Source: Bacillota bacterium
GTDB taxonomy: Bacteria; Bacillota; Clostridia; Lachnospirales; Lachnospiraceae
Direction: 5' to 3'
Length of the DNA stretch: 64,000 nt
Assembly (NCBI GenBank): GCA_023415595.1
Contig: JAEZJW010000142.1
Location: 1 to 64,000, forward strand
The translations under genes and the position numbers were made by a program. The notes under the pieces were generated by a model. That model did not search any database. It was not told the DNA's origin and saw nothing but the letters and a program-made list of their open reading frames with translations. Below, piece by piece: positions 1 to 7,708 of this stretch. How positions within the stretch are numbered: the first letter of the stretch is position 1; each line of letters starts with the position of its first letter.

Positions 1-2
1 GG

Positions 3-806
3 GATCAGGCATTAGCAGATGCTGAGTATTATGCAGGTTACTATGATTATGTATCTGCGATTACGGCAATTGAGCAAGGACTTAGTGAGATTCCCGGTGA
101 CCAGGTCCTGACGGATCAGCTGGCAGCTTATAAAATGCAGCAGGAATTGACCCAGAAGGTAATGACTATATCCTCTACCCGCTATGACAATGTTTACAGT
201 GACCAGGGCAAGGATGTCATGACAGTGGCTATGGAATTTCCGTTCTTAGAGGGTGACAGCCCGGCTTATGCTTCCATCAATTCAGCGATAGAGCAGCTAA
301 AGAATGATTACATCGAATATGGTGAATCCATGGCTGATACAGCGAAGGAATTTGCTGCTGACGAGTATTTTTATGCTTATTCCCTGGATATGTCCTATAC
401 CGTTAAGTATAACCAGAATGGAATTTTGTGCATCATGTTGGAAGGCTACGACTATACCGGCGGCGCACATGGTTATCCCATCCGTAATGTCATGACCTTT
501 GATTTGGCAACCGGAAATCAGTTGGGACTCAGTGATCTGATGGCAACGGACGAATATACCTTTGGCTCTTATGTAACGGCGGAGTTTAACAGAATGTTCT
601 CTGAAGGAGTGACTATGTATTGGGATGATGCTCCTCAGACCGTACAGAATAGCACAGAAAGCTTCTATACAATGAATTACTATATAACAGAGAATGAAAT
701 CGTTATATTCTACTATCCTTATGATCTGGCAAGCTATGCGGACGGATTTGTTGAAGTTGTAATTCCGTATGCCGGAAATGAGTGGATGTTTAAATATTTA
801 CAGTAA
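3..806 (+). CDS. C-terminal part of a TPR-like DUF4163/DUF3298 (RsiV-type) protein
   Basis: This is a partial gene whose reading frame is open to the left edge of the window (first full codon at base 3), so the ATG at 135 is probably internal. The first 40 visible residues (AEYYAGYYDYVSAITAIEQGL) look like a TPR-type helix pair. The rest matches the DUF4163 plus DUF3298 pair found in anti-sigma factor RsiV and deacetylase PdaC: a strand-rich part around MTVAMEFPFLEG, then the typical TGGAHGYPI and FDLATGNQL segments and a VVIPYAGNEWMF end. Proteins of this type are usually membrane-anchored or secreted, but the anchor would lie outside the window. The exact role is unknown. The next gene is convergent. 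Confidence 0.75.
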   Translation, partial: DQALADAEYYAGYYDYVSAITAIEQGLSEIPGDQVLTDQLAAYKMQQELTQKVMTISSTRYDNVYSDQGKDVMTVAMEFPFLEGDSPAYASINSAIEQLKNDYIEYGESMADTAKEFAADEYFYAYSLDMSYTVKYNQNGILCIMLEGYDYTGGAHGYPIRNVMTFDLATGNQLGLSDLMATDEYTFGSYVTAEFNRMFSEGVTMYWDDAPQTVQNSTESFYTMNYYITENEIVIFYYPYDLASYADGFVEVVIPYAGNEWMFKYLQ

Positions 807-855
807 GCTTTGTAAAGAAATTTTATTAGTAAAATAGAATAAGGATCCGAATGCG

Positions 856-954
856 AAGTGCACCCCAAATATAGCAGTAATGATATGTACCCAGCTTACT
901 GGACAAAACCAGCAAAGGGGTACATATCAAAAGCTGGTATCTGTAGGTGCACTT
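856..954. repeat. Nested inverted repeat between convergent genes
   Basis: A 9-base inverted repeat (AAGTGCACC at 856-864, GGTGCACTT at 946-954) encloses an 11-base one (GATATGTACCC at 882-892, GGGTACATATC at 918-928). A further pair, CCAGCTT 891-897 and AAGCTGG 931-937, crosses the inner stem in a pseudoknot-like topology. It may act as a two-way terminator, but it has no clear T-run and is longer than usual. A small decayed mobile repeat is also possible. Confidence 0.6.
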
Positions 955-959
955 TATTG

Positions 960-1709
960 TTATAATTTCTGAAATAACAGGTTATTAACCTCTTCGGTAA
1001 TATAGATCAGATCATCAATCATCTTAAGATCATAGCTGTCTAAAATACGAATATCTATTCCAGCGGTTAAGGTAAGGTATGGTTCGGTCAACTCTCTGGA
1101 AAATCGAATCCGTGATTCAAAAGAATGTATAAGCCGAAAACCATGATTCGTAGCCAAATCAATAAATTCCGACATCGAGTAGAATTTGACATGTCCGTCA
1201 TTCTTTAATTGCATAAAAGAGTCTACGAAACCAACGTTATCAAGCGAATTTGGCGTAGGGTCGGATAGGAAAAAGCAACCTCCCTTTTTGAGTACTCGGC
1301 TGACTTCTGAGAAAGTCTTATCGATAACGGGAAAGTGATGCAATGCATATCTGGATACAACATAATCGAATAGATGATCTTCGAAAGGGAAATCCATCCC
1401 ATCATAATCAACAAAATTCAGATTACTCAGCCCCATCAGGGCCGCTTTCTCTCTGTTATTTGCCAGAGTCCGAATAGCGATATCCAGCCCTGCTAAACTG
1501 CATTCGGCATTGGCCTGGGCAATCGGAAATGCCAGAAACCCGCTGCCTGTGCCTAAATCAAGGACTTTGCTGCCGGGGAGAATAATAAGACAGCCAAGAA
1601 TTCTATTCAAATGCTCTATATCGCCGGTTCGGCTTTCCATATAGTTTTTCTTGGCAAAGTCTTCATCGAAATGCGCTCTGGCTCTTTGAATAATCGTTTG
1701 TTCGTCCAT
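960..1709 (-). CDS. Class I SAM-dependent methyltransferase
   Basis: This 249-residue protein has the Rossmann methyltransferase motifs in order: the SAM-binding glycine loop VLDLGTGSGFLAF near residue 50, an acidic end of strand 2 (GLDIA), the FDYVVSRYALHHF motif typical of the UbiE/Methyltransf_11 group near residue 115, and the VLKKGGCFFLSDP strand near 140. The substrate cannot be told from sequence; relatives methylate quinones, small metabolites or antibiotics. It is divergent from the MerR regulator at 1986, with about 270 bases between them, so control by that regulator is possible but not shown. The fold assignment is secure. Confidence 0.85.
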   Translation of the reverse strand: MDEQTIIQRARAHFDEDFAKKNYMESRTGDIEHLNRILGCLIILPGSKVLDLGTGSGFLAFPIAQANAECSLAGLDIAIRTLANNREKAALMGLSNLNFVDYDGMDFPFEDHLFDYVVSRYALHHFPVIDKTFSEVSRVLKKGGCFFLSDPTPNSLDNVGFVDSFMQLKNDGHVKFYSMSEFIDLATNHGFRLIHSFESRIRFSRELTEPYLTLTAGIDIRILDSYDLKMIDDLIYITEEVNNLLFQKL

Positions 1710-1932
1710 TAGATCCCCCTAAGCATATAGAATTGAAAAAAGGTTATAGGATAATCACTAACTAGTACATATCGGTATTGAAAGCATATTACCACTTGTG
1801 GAGAAAGATGTAAATAGATATGAAAAATCGTAACTTGCAATAACGATTTCATGTATACTAAAAGAGGATAGGTAAGGAATCTAAACATCTGTTATTTGAT
1901 TGTAACAATATTTCATATATGCAGAAATATAC

Positions 1933-1963
1933 TTGACATTGACCTTGCGTCAACTAGTATAAT
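1933..1963 (+). promoter_or_regulatory. MerR-type promoter with 19-bp spacer and operator
   Basis: The -35 box TTGACA (1933-1938) and -10 box TATAAT (1958-1963) are separated by 19 bases, the overlong spacer typical of MerR-controlled promoters. Inside the spacer is the dyad TTGAC-CTTGC-GTCAA (1939-1953). It lies directly upstream of the merR-family gene, so the regulator probably controls itself. Confidence 0.85.
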
Positions 1964-1985
1964 GGTTTTAAAGGCGGTGATGTTG

Positions 1986-2921
1986 ATGGATTTGATCAGA
2001 ATAAACGAAGTTGTTGATAACTTCGGCATATCGAGTAGAACACTTAGATATTATGAAGAGATGGGGCTTATATGGAGTAACCATCCAGATAACAAGGCTC
2101 AACGTTATTATGATACCGCCGCACTTGAACGGTTGAAGCAGATTATTATTTTACGCAAATTACAAATCCCGGTTAAGGATATGGTTGTTATATTCAAAAG
2201 TGAAAATACAGCGGCGCTGATTCAAGCGTTTGTGGACAAGCTGGAAACACTTGATACGGAGATTTCAGCCTTGTCTGAATTAAGGCATCTGGTCGATGAT
2301 TTTCTTCATAAAATGCTGATGAGCGGTATCAAGAAGATATCGGCCATTACCTTGCTTTATGAAGAAACCGAAAAAAGGCTTGTAACAGCAGAAAGAAATG
2401 AGACGGTCACATTTGAAAAGCTATCAGAAATCAGCCGTGAAGCACTAAAGCTGCATGAGGTTCGAATCATTCGGTTACCACCCATGCGAGTGCTTACTTC
2501 GCGGTTGAGAACAGGACAGGCAATAAATCTTGATGGCGATAATATGCAGAATTTGTTTGTGAAATATGGTTTTACACCGAGTCCCGGATTGCGCAATTGT
2601 TTTTATCGCAAAGAACCAAACGATGAGTGGATTATGCTAATCAAAGTACCAAACGATTATGTGAATACAACGGAATACATAGAAGAAAAATTAACAGGGG
2701 GGTTATTCGCCATAACCAGTTCCTTCATGGAGGATATGGATGATACTCTTATTCTGTTGAAAGACTGGATAGAAATGAGCGACCACTATGAGCTTGACGT
2801 CAATGTAGAAGGAGAATTGCAGCGCTATGAAATGCTTGAGGAGATTCTGCCATGGGATATAGCGCATAAGTTGAACAGGTACCAGCAAGATATATTTATT
2901 CCAATACAAATAAAAACGTGA
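1986..2921 (+). CDS. MerR family transcriptional regulator with GyrI-like effector domain
   Basis: The N-terminal winged helix (RINEVVDNFGISSRTLRYYEEMGL, interrupted here only for reference to its start and end) is a classic MerR DNA-binding domain. A dimerisation helix follows at about residues 80-120. The C-terminal half from about residue 160 (EVRIIRLPPMRVLTSR) resembles the GyrI-like/BmrR effector-binding fold, which usually binds hydrophobic drugs. An open frame begins at 1896, but that longer start includes the gene's own promoter. The ATG at 1986 has AAGGCGG eight bases upstream and gives a normal 311-residue MerR start (MDLIRINEVV). It overlaps nothing; a cysteine-rich DUF3788/DUF3795 protein follows after 49 bases and may be its co-regulated partner. 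Confidence 0.85.
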   Translation: MDLIRINEVVDNFGISSRTLRYYEEMGLIWSNHPDNKAQRYYDTAALERLKQIIILRKLQIPVKDMVVIFKSENTAALIQAFVDKLETLDTEISALSELRHLVDDFLHKMLMSGIKKISAITLLYEETEKRLVTAERNETVTFEKLSEISREALKLHEVRIIRLPPMRVLTSRLRTGQAINLDGDNMQNLFVKYGFTPSPGLRNCFYRKEPNDEWIMLIKVPNDYVNTTEYIEEKLTGGLFAITSSFMEDMDDTLILLKDWIEMSDHYELDVNVEGELQRYEMLEEILPWDIAHKLNRYQQDIFIPIQIKT

Positions 2922-2970
2922 AGAAGTAAAACAGAAGATGCCCATAACGGGCTGATAGGGGGATGCAACC

Positions 2971-3735
2971 ATGAGCGAAAAAACAGATCTGCAGAAGGTC
3001 AGTGAGGAAACCATGCGCTTTATGCGAGGACGGTACGTTTTGGACGAGGTGGGCAACGGCAAGGATGAACTGAAATTCCGCAAGAGTGGGAAAACGGTAT
3101 TAACTATTTTCCTACGCGAAGAGCGCTATGAGTTTCTCGTAATTTTCGGAAAAGCAGAACGGGAAGCATTTGAGGCGAGGCGTAATGAATTTCCGCAGAA
3201 GATACAGGAAATATATGATAACAGCAAAACATATCATGATGGCAAATGGATGCTTTTTTCCGTTACAGATCTACCTACGCTTGAAGCGGTCAAGCAGCTT
3301 GTTCTGATTAAGAAAAAACCTAACCGAAAGCCGTTTCCGAAGGAGCAGGCGGTCTATGCCAGCTGCGGACACCGTTGCGATATGTGTGTGCACTATAACG
3401 GCGGTACAATCAGCGAAGAGCTCCGGGCGGAGTTGAAGGAACGGCTGATACGTGTATACGCGGGGGGTGTAGGTGATGGAAGTTATTGGGGCGACGATAT
3501 GCAATTATGTGATGGCTGTCAAACAGGGGGATTAGATAAGAGTTATAACTGTGATTCTTTGAAATGCGCTAAGGAAAATGGCGTAGATAAATGTCAAAGC
3601 TGTCATAAAAACCCTTGTGATAAAGCACAGCATTTATATCAAGGACTAAAGCCTGAAATCCACACCAATACCATTGCTGCCGACGATGTTACATGGGTAA
3701 TCCTGCCTTATGTGTATGAGCAGTACGGGAATTAA
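2971..3735 (+). CDS. DUF3788-DUF3795 fusion protein, cysteine-rich
   Basis: This 254-residue protein has two parts. Residues 1-115 (LKFRKSGKTVLTIFLREERY, then YHDGKWMLFSV) resemble DUF3788, an all-purpose small alpha/beta domain of unknown role. Residues 125-215 carry a dense cysteine pattern (CGHRCDMC, CDGCQTGG, CDSLKCAKENG, CQSCHKNPC) matching DUF3795, which probably binds zinc or an iron-sulfur centre. It has no signal peptide or membrane segment. An AGGGGGA ribosome site sits ahead of the ATG. It follows the MerR gene in the same direction and ends at a terminator, so the two probably share a transcript. The function is unknown. Confidence 0.7.
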   Translation: MSEKTDLQKVSEETMRFMRGRYVLDEVGNGKDELKFRKSGKTVLTIFLREERYEFLVIFGKAEREAFEARRNEFPQKIQEIYDNSKTYHDGKWMLFSVTDLPTLEAVKQLVLIKKKPNRKPFPKEQAVYASCGHRCDMCVHYNGGTISEELRAELKERLIRVYAGGVGDGSYWGDDMQLCDGCQTGGLDKSYNCDSLKCAKENGVDKCQSCHKNPCDKAQHLYQGLKPEIHTNTIAADDVTWVILPYVYEQYGN

Positions 3736-3778
3736 GCTTTTTTGTAAAGTCAGTAAATACTGATCTTCCATGATAATT

Positions 3779-3820
3779 ACTGGTCTGTAGGTTTAATGAA
3801 AAGCCTTCAGACCAGTTTTT
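3779..3820 (+). terminator. Rho-independent terminator after the DUF3788/DUF3795 gene
   Basis: ACTGGTCTG (3779-3787) pairs with CAGACCAGT (3808-3816), followed by a T-run. The loop can extend the stem with AGG/CCT. Confidence 0.85.
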
Positions 3821-3917
3821 GCTTTCATATATAATAAAAATTGACAATTTTTTATCAAAGGATTATAATAGCGAAATAATACATTATATGCAATAAATAG
3901 GGGAAAAGAGGGGAAGT

Positions 3918-4328
3918 ATGAAGAGAGGGAATAAGAAGGCTGCCTTAGTAGTGATTGCGTTTCTGGCATTATTTGCATGGATTGGCTACAATGATAGTAA
4001 GCCGAAAGGAACATCGATTAATACACCTGTGAATTATCCTTCAAACCAGTCAACGCTATTTTATCAGACGGATCCAGGCTTCGACTTCAATGCCTTTAAT
4101 AGCGATACGACCTTGAATGATCAACCGGCTAGGAGTGAACTGTGTCCGGTTTGTTATGGATCAGGCGCCTGTCAGATCTGTAATGGTAAAGGTTGGACCG
4201 TTGGATATAATGGAGATGATACTTCCTGTTCCGCTTGCGATGATTACTCCGGAGGCATCAATGATGACGGAACACTCTATGGCAATGGAAGATGCTCTAC
4301 ATGCCATGGAACAGGGTTCTACAATTAG
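3918..4328 (+). CDS. Small membrane-anchored protein with DnaJ-type zinc finger
   Basis: This 136-residue protein starts with a basic stretch and one hydrophobic segment (AALVVIAFLALFAWIGY, residues 9-25), either an uncleaved signal anchor or a signal peptide. A low-complexity Asn/Ser/Pro linker follows. The C-terminus contains CPVCYGSGAC, CNGKG, CSAC and CSTCHGTG, i.e. CxxCxGxG repeats as in the zinc-finger domain of DnaJ, which holds two zinc ions and binds unfolded protein. The placement would put the finger outside the membrane. The J domain is absent, so it is not a DnaJ; its role is unknown. GGGGAAG lies ahead of the ATG. Confidence 0.7.
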   Translation: MKRGNKKAALVVIAFLALFAWIGYNDSKPKGTSINTPVNYPSNQSTLFYQTDPGFDFNAFNSDTTLNDQPARSELCPVCYGSGACQICNGKGWTVGYNGDDTSCSACDDYSGGINDDGTLYGNGRCSTCHGTGFYN

Positions 4329-4354
4329 AGGCCTTCCAATATGCTTTAGCACAA

Positions 4355-4387
4355 AACGCCTTGTAAACATAGAGTTTACAAGGCGTT
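4355..4387. terminator. Two-way terminator between convergent genes
   Basis: A perfect 14-bp stem (4355-4368 with 4374-4387) and a 5-base loop. The T-run is stronger on the minus strand (TTTT after the stem), so it mainly ends the minus-strand gene at 4395 while also facing the zinc-finger gene. Confidence 0.9.
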
Positions 4388-4394
4388 AATTATC

Positions 4395-5027
4395 TCAATA
4401 ATCAACCACCAGGGCATCGTTCAGAGCCAGCTTTTTCTTATCTTTTAGGAAGTATTTGCTCATTGTATTTTGCGGCATATGTTCAGGATATAACAAAGGC
4501 AAGTCATTCTTCACTCTGTAATTGATCCATAAACAGTATAATTCCAGTATTGGCTTGTTAATAGAAGTGTATTTTAGCTGAAACTCCTGAACGTCACGAT
4601 TATTCATGAACAGGAAGAACTTATTGGCAAATAGCCTGTCTATCATTCTTATATCGATTACACCTTCAACCACCATAAAATACGTTGTCTGAAAGAACAT
4701 GATGTATTCACCCATTTTTCTGCCATCTTCAGGAGTAAAGATAACATTATTACCGTCTCTTTTCTCTTTCAGCTTGGTATAAATATAGATGATATTATCG
4801 TTATCCTGGAAATTGGAATTCAGAGTTAGAATAAACTCTGCTTTTGAGATATCAGCGTCCTTTTTCATCTGATACCAGATCGCTACCACACCGATTATGG
4901 CAGAGATAAAGGTTGCACTATTGGATACGGATTCTCTGGTCAGTCGATTGAAAAGTACAATAGCAAGCATCATGATAAAAAATATCAGTATAATAGTGAA
5001 AAACTTTCTGTTACTCCCATGCTTCAT
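4395..5027 (-). CDS. Membrane protein of unknown function with two N-terminal helices
   Basis: I do not recognise this 210-residue protein. It begins with a hydrophobic helix (FTIILIFFIMMLAIVLF, about residues 9-25) and a second one (ATFISAIIGVVAIWYQ, about 38-53), then a soluble, aromatic- and charge-rich domain of about 150 residues that should face the cytoplasm (by the hairpin topology). The soluble part is mostly helical with LTLNSNF and FFQTTYFMVVEGVID stretches, similar in layout to membrane-linked DUF4760-like proteins, but without a clear motif. A GGGGGAT site precedes the ATG. It is transcribed alone, converging on the zinc-finger gene and sharing its terminator. Confidence 0.6.
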   Translation of the reverse strand: MKHGSNRKFFTIILIFFIMMLAIVLFNRLTRESVSNSATFISAIIGVVAIWYQMKKDADISKAEFILTLNSNFQDNDNIIYIYTKLKEKRDGNNVIFTPEDGRKMGEYIMFFQTTYFMVVEGVIDIRMIDRLFANKFFLFMNNRDVQEFQLKYTSINKPILELYCLWINYRVKNDLPLLYPEHMPQNTMSKYFLKDKKKLALNDALVVDY

Positions 5028-5110
5028 GATTTATCCCCCGCGTTCTATCTTAATAATAGAATCATAGACCAGAGCGGAAGTAAGTGTCAAGGGTTTTGTA
5101 GGAGGGAGGA

Positions 5111-5187
5111 AGTTGATGGGCTACCCCACCGGGGTTCAAGTTCCTACTTTACTAAAAAAATAGAGGTCCATAACTTGCGTCATGAAC
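5111..5187 (+). repeat. tRNA-like repeat unit 1 (T-arm, A-tract, hairpin)
   Basis: The unit starts AGTTGATGGG (5111), continues with an ACCCC-ACC-GGGGTTCAA T-arm-like hairpin, then ACTTTACTAAAAAAA (5146-5160), then an imperfect hairpin with the inner sequence AACTTGCGTCA. It is a shortened copy of the neighbouring unit at 5205. Confidence 0.65.
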
Positions 5188-5204
5188 CTTCAGTGTTAAT
5201 GTAT

Positions 5205-5281
5205 GCAGTTGATGGGGACAACCTGAACTTCGTTCAGGTCCGAACCCCACCGGGGTTCAACTCCCCACTTTACTAAAAAAA
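5205..5281 (+). repeat. tRNA-like repeat unit 2 with three-way fold
   Basis: TGGGGA and TCCCCA form an outer stem that encloses two perfect hairpins: ACCTGAAC/GTTCAGGT (5221-5239) and GAACCCC/GGGGTTC (5242-5258). The same ACTTTACTAAAAAAA tail as in unit 1 follows. The T-loop-like GGGGTTCAACTCCCC resembles the 3' end of a tRNA-Leu, but no full cloverleaf can be drawn. Confidence 0.65.
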
Positions 5282-5321
5282 GAAGTAACGACTGACTTGC
5301 GTCACTCACTACTTCTTTTTT
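5276..5321. terminator. Two-way terminator next to tRNA-Leu(CAG)
   Basis: A long imperfect stem (AGAAGTAACGACTGAC with GTCACTCACTACTTCT, loop TTGC) flanked by A7 on the left and T6 on the right. It ends the minus-strand tRNA transcript and would also stop plus-strand transcription through the repeat units. Confidence 0.85.
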
Positions 5322-5324
5322 AAG

Positions 5325-5409
5325 TGCAGTTGAGGGGACTTGAACCCCTACCCAGTTAACCCGGACTAGAACCTGAATCTAGCGCGTATGCCAATTCCGC
5401 CACAACTGC
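5325..5409 (-). tRNA. tRNA-Leu (anticodon CAG)
   Basis: On the minus strand the acceptor GCAGTTG pairs with CAACTGC, the D arm contains GGCGGAATTGGCA, the anticodon stem CTAGA/TCTAG holds the loop TTCAGGT with CAG at positions 34-36, and a long variable arm and GGGGTTCAAGTCCCC T-arm follow. The discriminator is A, and CCA is not encoded. At 85 bases with a long variable arm it is a type II tRNA, as expected for leucine. Confidence 0.95.
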
Positions 5410-5461
5410 TTATTCACTTTGTTCCTCTTGGATTTGTTGGTTTCCTTGAGGGACGAATTTG

Positions 5462-5490
5462 ATTATAGCATACAAGTTTTCTAAATTCAA
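5462..5490 (-). promoter_or_regulatory. Promoter of tRNA-Leu(CAG)
   Basis: On the minus strand TTGAAT (5490-5485), a 17-base spacer and TATAAT (5467-5462) lie about 50 bases ahead of the tRNA 5' end. Confidence 0.75.
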
Positions 5491-5704
5491 TACAAAATTT
5501 CAAATGGTTTAAATTTTCTTCTCTACATAATTTTCTGCCATAGGAGGTATTTATGCTGTGAAGCATTTTTATTAGGAATTACTCAAGGATACGCGGCTAA
5601 TCTTTTCAGGTCGAAGCTCGGAAGTATCATACATGTATAACGGGGTAAGTGTGGCCTGTTCGCATTACATGTCATAAATTCTGGTAAATAATATAAAAAT
5701 GATA

Positions 5705-5733
5705 TTGACATCCGGTAACCTGCGTATTAAAAT
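5705..5733 (+). promoter_or_regulatory. Promoter of tRNA-Asn
   Basis: TTGACA (5705-5710), a 17-base spacer and TAAAAT (5728-5733) are placed so that transcription should start only a few bases before the tRNA at 5745. Confidence 0.8.
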
Positions 5734-5744
5734 TACTAACGTAT

Positions 5745-5816
5745 TCCTCGATAGCTCAATGGTAGAGCACGCGGCTGTTAACCGCGGGGTTGTAGGTTCG
5801 AGCCCTACTCGGGGAG
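5745..5816 (+). tRNA. tRNA-Asn (anticodon GTT)
   Basis: The acceptor TCCTCGA pairs with TCGGGGA including one wobble, the D arm is TAGCTCAATGGTAGAGCA, the anticodon stem CGCGG/CCGCG holds loop CTGTTAA with GTT, and the T-arm is GTAGGTTCGAGCCCTAC. It is 72 bases long with discriminator G and no encoded CCA. Confidence 0.95.
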
Positions 5817-5830
5817 TTTTTTATTGCATA

Positions 5831-5854
5831 AAATGCCCGTTTTCACGGGCATTT
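5831..5854 (+). terminator. Terminator after tRNA-Asn
   Basis: AAATGCCCG (5831-5839) pairs perfectly with CGGGCATTT (5846-5854). A T-run also directly follows the tRNA itself at 5817-5823. Confidence 0.75.
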
Positions 5855-5982
5855 GTGATATTAGGATATTCTAATTAATATGAACTACAGTTCCCATCAG
5901 CTAACTAAGATGTCAATTCCATGAACGAAATTCTGAATAATATACCTGGCTTCTGGCAAATATAGGTTTGAGGTGAATTTAA

Positions 5983-7545
5983 ATGGCGATTCTGTGGAAA
6001 GAAAATGGGACCTTTGAAGAAGGTGGTAAGGAAAGAGGCGAATCCCTCTGGGTACAAAAGCAATACCGTTACGCCAAGAATGCTGAGGGTGGCTTTCGGG
6101 AGAGATCAATTCGAACACCCCTGACAGGGGATATTAATGTAGAAGTTGCAGTCATCGGAGCCGGGCTTGCCGGGGTTCTGACCGCATATCTCCTGCAGAA
6201 GCAGGGAATCCAGACAGTGTTATTGGAATGCAAGGAAGCTGGAAGCGGTATGACGAAGAATACTACCGCGAAGATAACCTCCCAGCATGGGCTTATCTAT
6301 CGGAAGCTCATGACATATAAAGGAGAGCAGCGGGCATGGGAATATGCGATGGCGAACCAGCAGGCCATCGAAAAGTATGAAGAAATCATCAGTGATCTTC
6401 AGATTGATTGTGATTATGAGATTCTTCCAAACTATATCTATACCTTGGATGATGTATATAAGATCAAACAGGAGGTAGAGGCGGCTCAGAAGCTTGGGCT
6501 TCCGGCTGTATTTACCAAGGAGACGACACTGCCCTTCCAGGTGAAGGCGGCGATCCGTTTCGATCATCAGGCACAGTTCCACCCGCTCAAATTTCTGGAT
6601 GCAGTGGTGGAGAAGTTAAATATCTATGAGAATACCAGAGTTACCGAGATCCATAAGGATGGTTTGATCAAGACGGATCAGGGCAGTGTAAAGGCGAAGA
6701 AGGTGGTAATCGCAACCCATTATCCGTTCATCAATGTGCCGGGGTATTATTTCTTCAAGCTGCATCAGGAGCGGTACTACCTAAGTGCCATTGAGGGAGG
6801 CGATGCGGATTCCAGTACGCATATGGACGGTATGTATCTGGATGCCGATCCGGACGGTTTCTCTCTACGGAATTATAAGGATCTGCTGATCTTTGGCAGC
6901 AGCACTCACCGTACTGGCGAATATCAGCCAAAGGATGCCTATGCGAATATTGAGAGACACGTCAAAGAATATTATCCTGAGTCCAGGCTCCTGTATACCT
7001 GGTCCAACCAGGACTGTATGACTCCGGATTCCATTCCTTATATCGGGACCTATTCGCTGCAGACGCCGAATATCTATGTGGCAACCGGCTTTAATATGTG
7101 GGGTATGACCGGCTCCATGGTATCAGCCATGATCATCAGTGAGATGATAGCCGGAAGGAACCATGATTACCAGAAGGTCTATAACCCCCGCAGGCTGATG
7201 CTCTCCGGCAGCAGAGCCTTCTTAAAGGATGCAGCAATCATCACCATAAGTCTGTTATCCGAATACCTTAAGATTCCCCATGACAGGCTGAAGGATATCG
7301 AGAAGGGGCAGGCCGGCGTGGTTCGTTATGATGGACAGAGAGTTGGGGTATATCGGGATCAGGAAGATAAATATTATTTCGTAACGACCAAATGCCCGCA
7401 CCTTGGCTGTAAGCTGGAATGGAACCAGAATGAAATGACCTGGGACTGCCCCTGCCACGGCTCGCGTTTTGATTATAAAGGTAACCTGATCAATAATCCC
7501 GCTATGAGGGATACTTTTGATGCCTGTATCAGGAAGAAGAAGTAG
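5983..7545 (+). CDS. FAD-dependent oxidoreductase with C-terminal Rieske [2Fe-2S] domain
   Basis: This 520-residue protein joins a DadA/glycine-oxidase-type flavoprotein to a Rieske domain. The FAD-binding motif VAVIGAGLAGVLTAYLL lies near residues 55-72, followed by the acidic residue that binds the ribose (LLECKEAG). The late FAD contact is YVATGFNMWGMTGS near 365. Residues 425-520 form the Rieske domain with CPHLGC and CPCHGSRFDYKG, giving the two Cys and two His ligands. Known relatives (YurR-type fusions) are cytoplasmic and likely oxidise an amino acid or related compound, passing electrons through the Rieske centre; the true substrate is unknown. GAGGTGA precedes the ATG. It stands alone between tRNA genes. 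Confidence 0.88.
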   Translation: MAILWKENGTFEEGGKERGESLWVQKQYRYAKNAEGGFRERSIRTPLTGDINVEVAVIGAGLAGVLTAYLLQKQGIQTVLLECKEAGSGMTKNTTAKITSQHGLIYRKLMTYKGEQRAWEYAMANQQAIEKYEEIISDLQIDCDYEILPNYIYTLDDVYKIKQEVEAAQKLGLPAVFTKETTLPFQVKAAIRFDHQAQFHPLKFLDAVVEKLNIYENTRVTEIHKDGLIKTDQGSVKAKKVVIATHYPFINVPGYYFFKLHQERYYLSAIEGGDADSSTHMDGMYLDADPDGFSLRNYKDLLIFGSSTHRTGEYQPKDAYANIERHVKEYYPESRLLYTWSNQDCMTPDSIPYIGTYSLQTPNIYVATGFNMWGMTGSMVSAMIISEMIAGRNHDYQKVYNPRRLMLSGSRAFLKDAAIITISLLSEYLKIPHDRLKDIEKGQAGVVRYDGQRVGVYRDQEDKYYFVTTKCPHLGCKLEWNQNEMTWDCPCHGSRFDYKGNLINNPAMRDTFDACIRKKK

Positions 7546-7645
7546 GAAGAGTAAGCCATTCGGAGCTTAATTTACAAGGACGGATTTGTAATTATCTATC
7601 CTCAGAACAGGCTATATTTTACACATCAAAATTAAGAAAAAAGTG

Positions 7646-7674
7646 TTGCAAATAGTGAACGGGGATGATATAAT
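7646..7674 (+). promoter_or_regulatory. Promoter of tRNA-Leu(AAG)
   Basis: TTGCAA (7646-7651), a 17-base spacer and TATAAT (7669-7674). A leader hairpin TGTTCGC/GCGAACA (7681-7702) sits between the start and the mature tRNA and may help processing. Confidence 0.85.
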
Positions 7675-7708
7675 CACTATTGTTCGCTGCTGATGGCGAA
7701 CAAGAAAT

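Larger units (their letters stand above)
5410..5744. other. Gene-free stretch between divergent tRNA genes
   Basis: This 335-base stretch carries the promoters of tRNA-Leu(CAG) (minus) and tRNA-Asn (plus) at its two ends. Between about 5500 and 5700 I see no credible reading frame or strong hairpin; a TAGGAGG at about 5541 followed by ATG at 5553 leads only to a very short frame. Confidence 0.6.

Noticed and set aside
5019..5276. 85-residue plus-strand reading frame
   Set aside because: It runs through the tRNA-like repeat units, has no ribosome site and has no plausible protein pattern.
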